From assembly GCF_000689255.1 (NCBI RefSeq), contig NZ_HG964446.1, forward strand, positions 759,330 to 823,329: a DNA stretch of 64,000 bases. Direction: 5' to 3'. Numbering within the stretch: the stretch's first letter is position 1; every line of letters starts with the position of its first letter. The position numbers and the translations under genes were made by a program. The stretch is from Mycobacterium triplex. Its GTDB lineage: Bacteria; Actinomycetota; Actinomycetes; Mycobacteriales; Mycobacteriaceae. This document shows positions 60,807-64,000 of this stretch, piece after piece. Under the pieces are notes generated by a model that saw only the letters and a list, made by a program, of their open reading frames with translations, made no database searches and was not told the DNA's origin.

Positions 60807-61622
60807 GTGACGTCGACGTCGACCGGCGGGCGCGGCCCATACCTGGTCGGCTACCTACGCGACCAGCTCGAGACGCCGCTGACCCTGATCGGCGGGTTCT
60901 TCCGGATGTGCGTGCTGACGGGCGCGGCGTTGTTCCGCCGGCCGTTCCAGTGGCGCGAGTTCGTCTTGCAGTGCTGGTTCATCATGCGGGTGGCGTTTCT
61001 GCCGACCGTCTTCGTCTCGATCCCGCTGACCGTGCTGCTGATCTTCACGCTCAACGTGCTGCTGGCCCAGTTCGGGGCCGCCGACCTGTCCGGTGCCGGC
61101 GCGGCGATCGGTGCGGTCACCCAGCTCGGCCCGTTGACCACGGTGCTGGTGGTCGCCGGCGCCGGATCCACCGCAATCTGCGCCGACCTGGGCGCGCGCA
61201 CCATCCGCGAGGAGATCGACGCGATGGAGGTGCTCGGCATCGACCCGATTCACCGCCTGGTGGTGCCCCGGGTGATCGCCGCGACCCTGGTCGCCACGCT
61301 GCTCAACGGCCTGGTCATCACCGTCGGCCTGGTGGGCGGCTACCTGTTCGGCGTGTATCTGCAGAACGTCTCCGGTGGTGCTTACCTGGCCACTCTGACC
61401 ACGATCACCGGCCTGCCCGAGGTGGTCATCGCGACGGTCAAGGCCGCCGTCTTCGGCCTGATCGCCGGCCTGGTCGGGTGCTACCGCGGGCTCACCGTGC
61501 GCGGCGGCTCCAAGGGCCTGGGGACGGCGGTCAACGAAACCGTGGTGCTCTGCGTGGTCGCGCTGTACGCGGTGAATGTGGTGCTGACCACGATCGGTGT
61601 GCGATTCGGAACGGGACGCTGA
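60807..61622 (+). CDS. yrbE1A: Mce1 ABC permease YrbE1A
   Basis: A 271-residue MlaE/YrbE permease with five or six hydrophobic segments. The family signature 'GAGSTAICADLGARTIREEIDAMEVLGIDPIHRLVVPRV' (about 120-158) contains the EExDAxxxxGxxP loop that contacts the ATPase Mkl. It is one of two permeases of the Mce1 lipid importer. GTG 60807 is chosen to match the N terminus recalled for Rv0167; GTG 60804 is adjacent. The next gene starts one base after its stop. Confidence 0.95.
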   Translation: MTSTSTGGRGPYLVGYLRDQLETPLTLIGGFFRMCVLTGAALFRRPFQWREFVLQCWFIMRVAFLPTVFVSIPLTVLLIFTLNVLLAQFGAADLSGAGAAIGAVTQLGPLTTVLVVAGAGSTAICADLGARTIREEIDAMEVLGIDPIHRLVVPRVIAATLVATLLNGLVITVGLVGGYLFGVYLQNVSGGAYLATLTTITGLPEVVIATVKAAVFGLIAGLVGCYRGLTVRGGSKGLGTAVNETVVLCVVALYAVNVVLTTIGVRFGTGR

Positions 61623-61623
61623 C

Positions 61624-62493
61624 ATGACAAACGTTGCCGTACTGCGCGCCCGGTTCCCGCGGGCAGCCGAAAACCTGAACAAATACGGCGGGGCGGCCGG
61701 CCGCGGGCTCGACGACCTCGGCCAGATGGCCTGGTTCGGGTTGGTCTGCATGGCGCACGTGCCGCACGCCCTGCGCAACTACCGCAAGGAAACGCTGCGG
61801 CTGATCGCCCAGATCGGCATGGGCACCGGGGCGATGGCCGTCGTCGGTGGCACCGTGGCCATCGTCGGTTTCGTCACGCTGTCCGGGAGTTCGCTGGTCG
61901 CCATCCAGGGTTTCGCGTCGCTGGGCAACATCGGCGTCGAGGCGTTCACCGGGTTCTTCGCCGCGCTGATCAATGTGCGCATCGCCGCCCCCGTCGTCAC
62001 CGGCATCGCGATGGCCGCCACCGTCGGCGCGGGCGCCACCGCCGAGCTCGGCGCCATGCGCATCAGCGAGGAGATCGACGCCCTGGAAGTGATGGGCATC
62101 AAGTCGATCTCGTTCTTGGCGACCACGCGGTTCATGGCCGGGCTGGTGGTGATCATCCCGATCTACGCGCTGGCGATGATCATGTGCTTCCTGTCGCCGC
62201 AGATCACCACGACGGTGCTCTACGGGCAGTCCAACGGAACCTACGACCACTACTTCCGGACGTTCCTGCGCCCCGATGACGTGTTCTGGTCGTTCCTGGA
62301 GGCCATCCTCATCACCGCGGTCGTGATGATCACCCACTGCTTCTACGGCTACAACGCCGGCGGCGGGCCCGTCGGCGTCGGCGAGGCCGTCGGCCGCTCG
62401 ATGCGCTTCTCGCTGGTCTCGGTGCAGGTTGTCGTGTTGTCCGCCGCGTTGGCGCTCTACGGCGTCAACCCGAACTTCGCCCTAACGGTGTAG
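61624..62493 (+). CDS. yrbE1B: Mce1 ABC permease YrbE1B
   Basis: A 289-residue second permease, the length recalled for Rv0168. 'GAGATAELGAMRISEEIDALEVMGIKSISFLATTRFMAG' (about 136-174) is the same EExDA coupling loop. It has about six membrane helices. It forms a heterodimer with YrbE1A in the inner membrane. ATG 61624 lies one base after the yrbE1A stop. Confidence 0.95.
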   Translation: MTNVAVLRARFPRAAENLNKYGGAAGRGLDDLGQMAWFGLVCMAHVPHALRNYRKETLRLIAQIGMGTGAMAVVGGTVAIVGFVTLSGSSLVAIQGFASLGNIGVEAFTGFFAALINVRIAAPVVTGIAMAATVGAGATAELGAMRISEEIDALEVMGIKSISFLATTRFMAGLVVIIPIYALAMIMCFLSPQITTTVLYGQSNGTYDHYFRTFLRPDDVFWSFLEAILITAVVMITHCFYGYNAGGGPVGVGEAVGRSMRFSLVSVQVVVLSAALALYGVNPNFALTV

Positions 62494-62498
62494 CTGCC

Positions 62499-63800
62499 AT
62501 GACCCGACCCGGAAAGATCAACGAATCGCGGACCCCGCCCTACAAGCTGGCGGGCATCGGATTATTGGTCATCGGCGCGATCATTTTCGTCCTGGTCTAC
62601 GGGCAGTTCCGCGGCGACTTCACCCCCAAGACCAAGCTGACGATGCTGGCATCGCGCGCCGGGCTGGTCATGGACCCCGGTTCCAAGGTCACCTACAACG
62701 GCGTCGAGATCGGCCGGGTGGGCAGCATCTCCGAGATCGTGCGCGACGGTAAGCCGGCGGCCAAGTTCACCCTGGACGTCTACCCCCGGTATCTGTCGCT
62801 GATCCCGGCCAACGTCAACGCCGACATCAAGGCCACCACGGTGTTCGGCGGCAAGTACGTGTCGCTGACGACGCCGCAAAACCCGTCGCCGCAACGGCTT
62901 TCGGCGTCGTCGGTGATCGATGCGCGGTCGGTGACGACGGAGATCAATACCTTGTTCCAGACCATCACCTCGATCGCGCAGAAGGTGGATCCTGTCAAGC
63001 TGAACCTGACGCTGAGCGCGGCCGCGCAATCGCTGGCCGGCCTCGGCGACAAGTTCGGGCAGTCGATCGTCAACGCCAACGCGGTGCTCGACGACGTCAA
63101 CCCGCAGATGCCCCAGATCCGCCGTGACATCCAGCAGCTGGCCAGCCTCGGCGACACCTACGCCAACGCCTCACCGGACCTGTTCGACTTCCTCAACAAC
63201 GCCGTCGTCACCTCGCGCACCATCAACCGGCAGCAGAAGGACCTGGACCAGGCGCTGCTGGCGGCCGCCGGCTTCGGCAACACCGGCGCGGAGATCTTCG
63301 AGAAGGGCGGCCCGTACCTGGCGCGCGGCGCCGCCGACCTCGTGCCGTCGGCGCAACTGCTGGACACCTACAGCCCGGCGATCTTCTGCACGCTGCGTAA
63401 CTACCACGACATCGAGCCCAAGGCCGCCTCGTTCCTGGCCGGGAACGGCTACTCGCTGAACGCCCACACCGAGGCGCTGTCCGGCCTCGGCCTGCTGGCC
63501 AACCCCGTCTCGGCGGTGGCCACGATCGCCAGCCTGGTCGGCGGCCTGGCCGGGGTGGTCGGTGGCGCGCCCAACCCCTACATCTATCCGGAAAACTTGC
63601 CGCGGGTGAACGCCCGCGGTGGGCCGGGTGGTGCGCCGGGTTGCTGGCAGCACATCACCCATGACCTCTGGCCCGCTCCCGAGTTGGTGATGGACTCCGG
63701 CAACAGCATCGCGCCGTACAACCACCTCGACACCGGTTCGCCCTACGCCATCGAGTACGTCTGGGGCCGTCAGGTAGGGGATAACACGATCAACCCATGA
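62499..63800 (+). CDS. mce1A: Mce-family lipid transport protein Mce1A
   Basis: A 433-residue protein with one N-terminal membrane helix (about 17-36) and an MCE/MlaD domain (about 43-120: 'LASRAGLVMDPGSKVTYNGVEIGRVGSI'). A long helical region (about 150-290) builds the tunnel, followed by a Pro/Gly-rich C terminus ('NPYIYPENLPRVNARGGPGGAPGCW'). An RGD triplet follows the membrane helix ('QFRGDFTPK'), as in M. tuberculosis. The hydrophobic C-terminal stretch is about 20 residues shorter than I recall for Rv0169. Stop overlaps mce1B by four bases. Confidence 0.95.
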   Translation: MTRPGKINESRTPPYKLAGIGLLVIGAIIFVLVYGQFRGDFTPKTKLTMLASRAGLVMDPGSKVTYNGVEIGRVGSISEIVRDGKPAAKFTLDVYPRYLSLIPANVNADIKATTVFGGKYVSLTTPQNPSPQRLSASSVIDARSVTTEINTLFQTITSIAQKVDPVKLNLTLSAAAQSLAGLGDKFGQSIVNANAVLDDVNPQMPQIRRDIQQLASLGDTYANASPDLFDFLNNAVVTSRTINRQQKDLDQALLAAAGFGNTGAEIFEKGGPYLARGAADLVPSAQLLDTYSPAIFCTLRNYHDIEPKAASFLAGNGYSLNAHTEALSGLGLLANPVSAVATIASLVGGLAGVVGGAPNPYIYPENLPRVNARGGPGGAPGCWQHITHDLWPAPELVMDSGNSIAPYNHLDTGSPYAIEYVWGRQVGDNTINP

Positions 63801-64000
63801 AAATCACCGGTACGCTCGTCAAACTCGGCATCTTCTCCCTGGTGCTGCTGCTGTTCACTGTGATGATCGTCGTGGTGTTCGGCCAGATGCGGTTCGACCG
63901 CACCAACGCCTACACGGCGGAGTTCGCCAACATCAGCGGGCTGCGGCAGGGCCAGTTCGTGCGCGCCTCCGGGGTGGAGATCGGCAAGGTCGACTCGGTG
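63797..64000 (+). CDS. mce1B: Mce-family protein Mce1B (partial, runs off the window)
   Basis: 68 codons are present. A basic start 'MKITGTLVKLG' leads into a membrane helix (about 9-30) and the beginning of the MCE domain ('FANISGLRQGQFVRASGVEIGKVDSV'). It overlaps the mce1A stop by four bases (ATGA). In the transporter it joins the hexameric MCE tunnel with Mce1A and Mce1C-F. Confidence 0.93.
   Translation, partial: MKITGTLVKLGIFSLVLLLFTVMIVVVFGQMRFDRTNAYTAEFANISGLRQGQFVRASGVEIGKVDSV

Noticed and set aside
60577..60810. 77-codon frame overlapping the yrbE1A start by GTGA
   Set aside because: It runs through homopolymer hairpins and shows no similarity. Counted as a chance frame, though coupling to yrbE1A is not excluded.

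Overview
The window is high-GC actinobacterial DNA and is best read as a chromosomal segment of a Mycobacterium other than the M. tuberculosis complex. The basis is gene content plus gene order. From about 4.7 kb to the right edge the genes follow the recalled order of M. tuberculosis H37Rv from Rv0134 (ephF) to Rv0170 (mce1B): ephF, a TetR regulator with cyp138, msrA, Rv0138/Rv0139-like genes, Rv0140-0142-like genes, a ClC channel, a TetR regulator, two Rv0145/0146-type methyltransferases, an aldehyde dehydrogenase and SDR, ptbB-fadE2, pntAa-pntAb-pntB, an Rv0158-type TetR, an Rv0161-type FAD oxidase, Rv0163/0164-like genes, mce1R, fadD5, yrbE1A, yrbE1B, mce1A and mce1B. Orthology was judged by reading, not by a database search. 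The PE genes and adhE1 of that interval in M. tuberculosis are not seen here.

Layout. 0-4.7 kb: lipid/xenobiotic accessory genes (SRPBCC, luciferase-like F420 oxidoreductase, TetR with DUF1214, sulfotransferase). 4.7-32.6 kb: the syntenic backbone with insertions: a methyltransferase (10.1 kb), dps (12.8 kb), pirin (14.9 kb), a truncated methyltransferase remnant (16.6 kb), a TetR/CYP125-like pair (27.0-28.9 kb), a small membrane protein and two dehydrogenases (30.0-32.6 kb). 32.7-38.0 kb: a signalling and envelope island with an EmbR-like BTAD-FHA regulator, a transmembrane Ser/Thr kinase, a membrane protein, two small Cys-rich secreted proteins and an LpqH-like secreted protein. 38.2-39.6 kb: FAD oxidase. 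39.6-56.9 kb: a catabolic island in the position adhE1 holds in H37Rv. 57.0-64.0 kb: the start of the mce1 locus.

The 39.6-56.9 kb island carries a P450, two zinc/SDR-type dehydrogenases, a Baeyer-Villiger-type monooxygenase, an SMP-30 lactonase, an HSL-type hydrolase, an F420 oxidoreductase, an acyl-CoA dehydrogenase, a CoA-transferase, two thioesterases and an HpcH aldolase. Together these could hydroxylate an alicyclic or isoprenoid substrate, oxidise it to a ketone, insert oxygen, open the lactone and pass the acid to CoA-dependent degradation. This pathway is inference. Three of its promoter regions (41.9, 42.5 and 49.0 kb) share a 28-bp element, TTTACAAA-N9-AAGTGTCAYGC, with identical spacing. 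This marks an apparently co-regulated unit, possibly under the TetR protein encoded at its left edge. A second, local regulator (HxlR type, 46.3 kb) has its own pair of tandem palindromic sites.

Other regulatory structure is visible. There are paired palindromes between the TetR gene and cyp138, a KstR-type palindrome ahead of the Rv0138-like gene, a perfect 8-bp inverted repeat between mce1R and fadD5, a 4-codon leader ORF coupled to pntAa, and long inverted repeats at several convergent gene ends. No rRNA, tRNA, CRISPR array or intact insertion sequence was seen.
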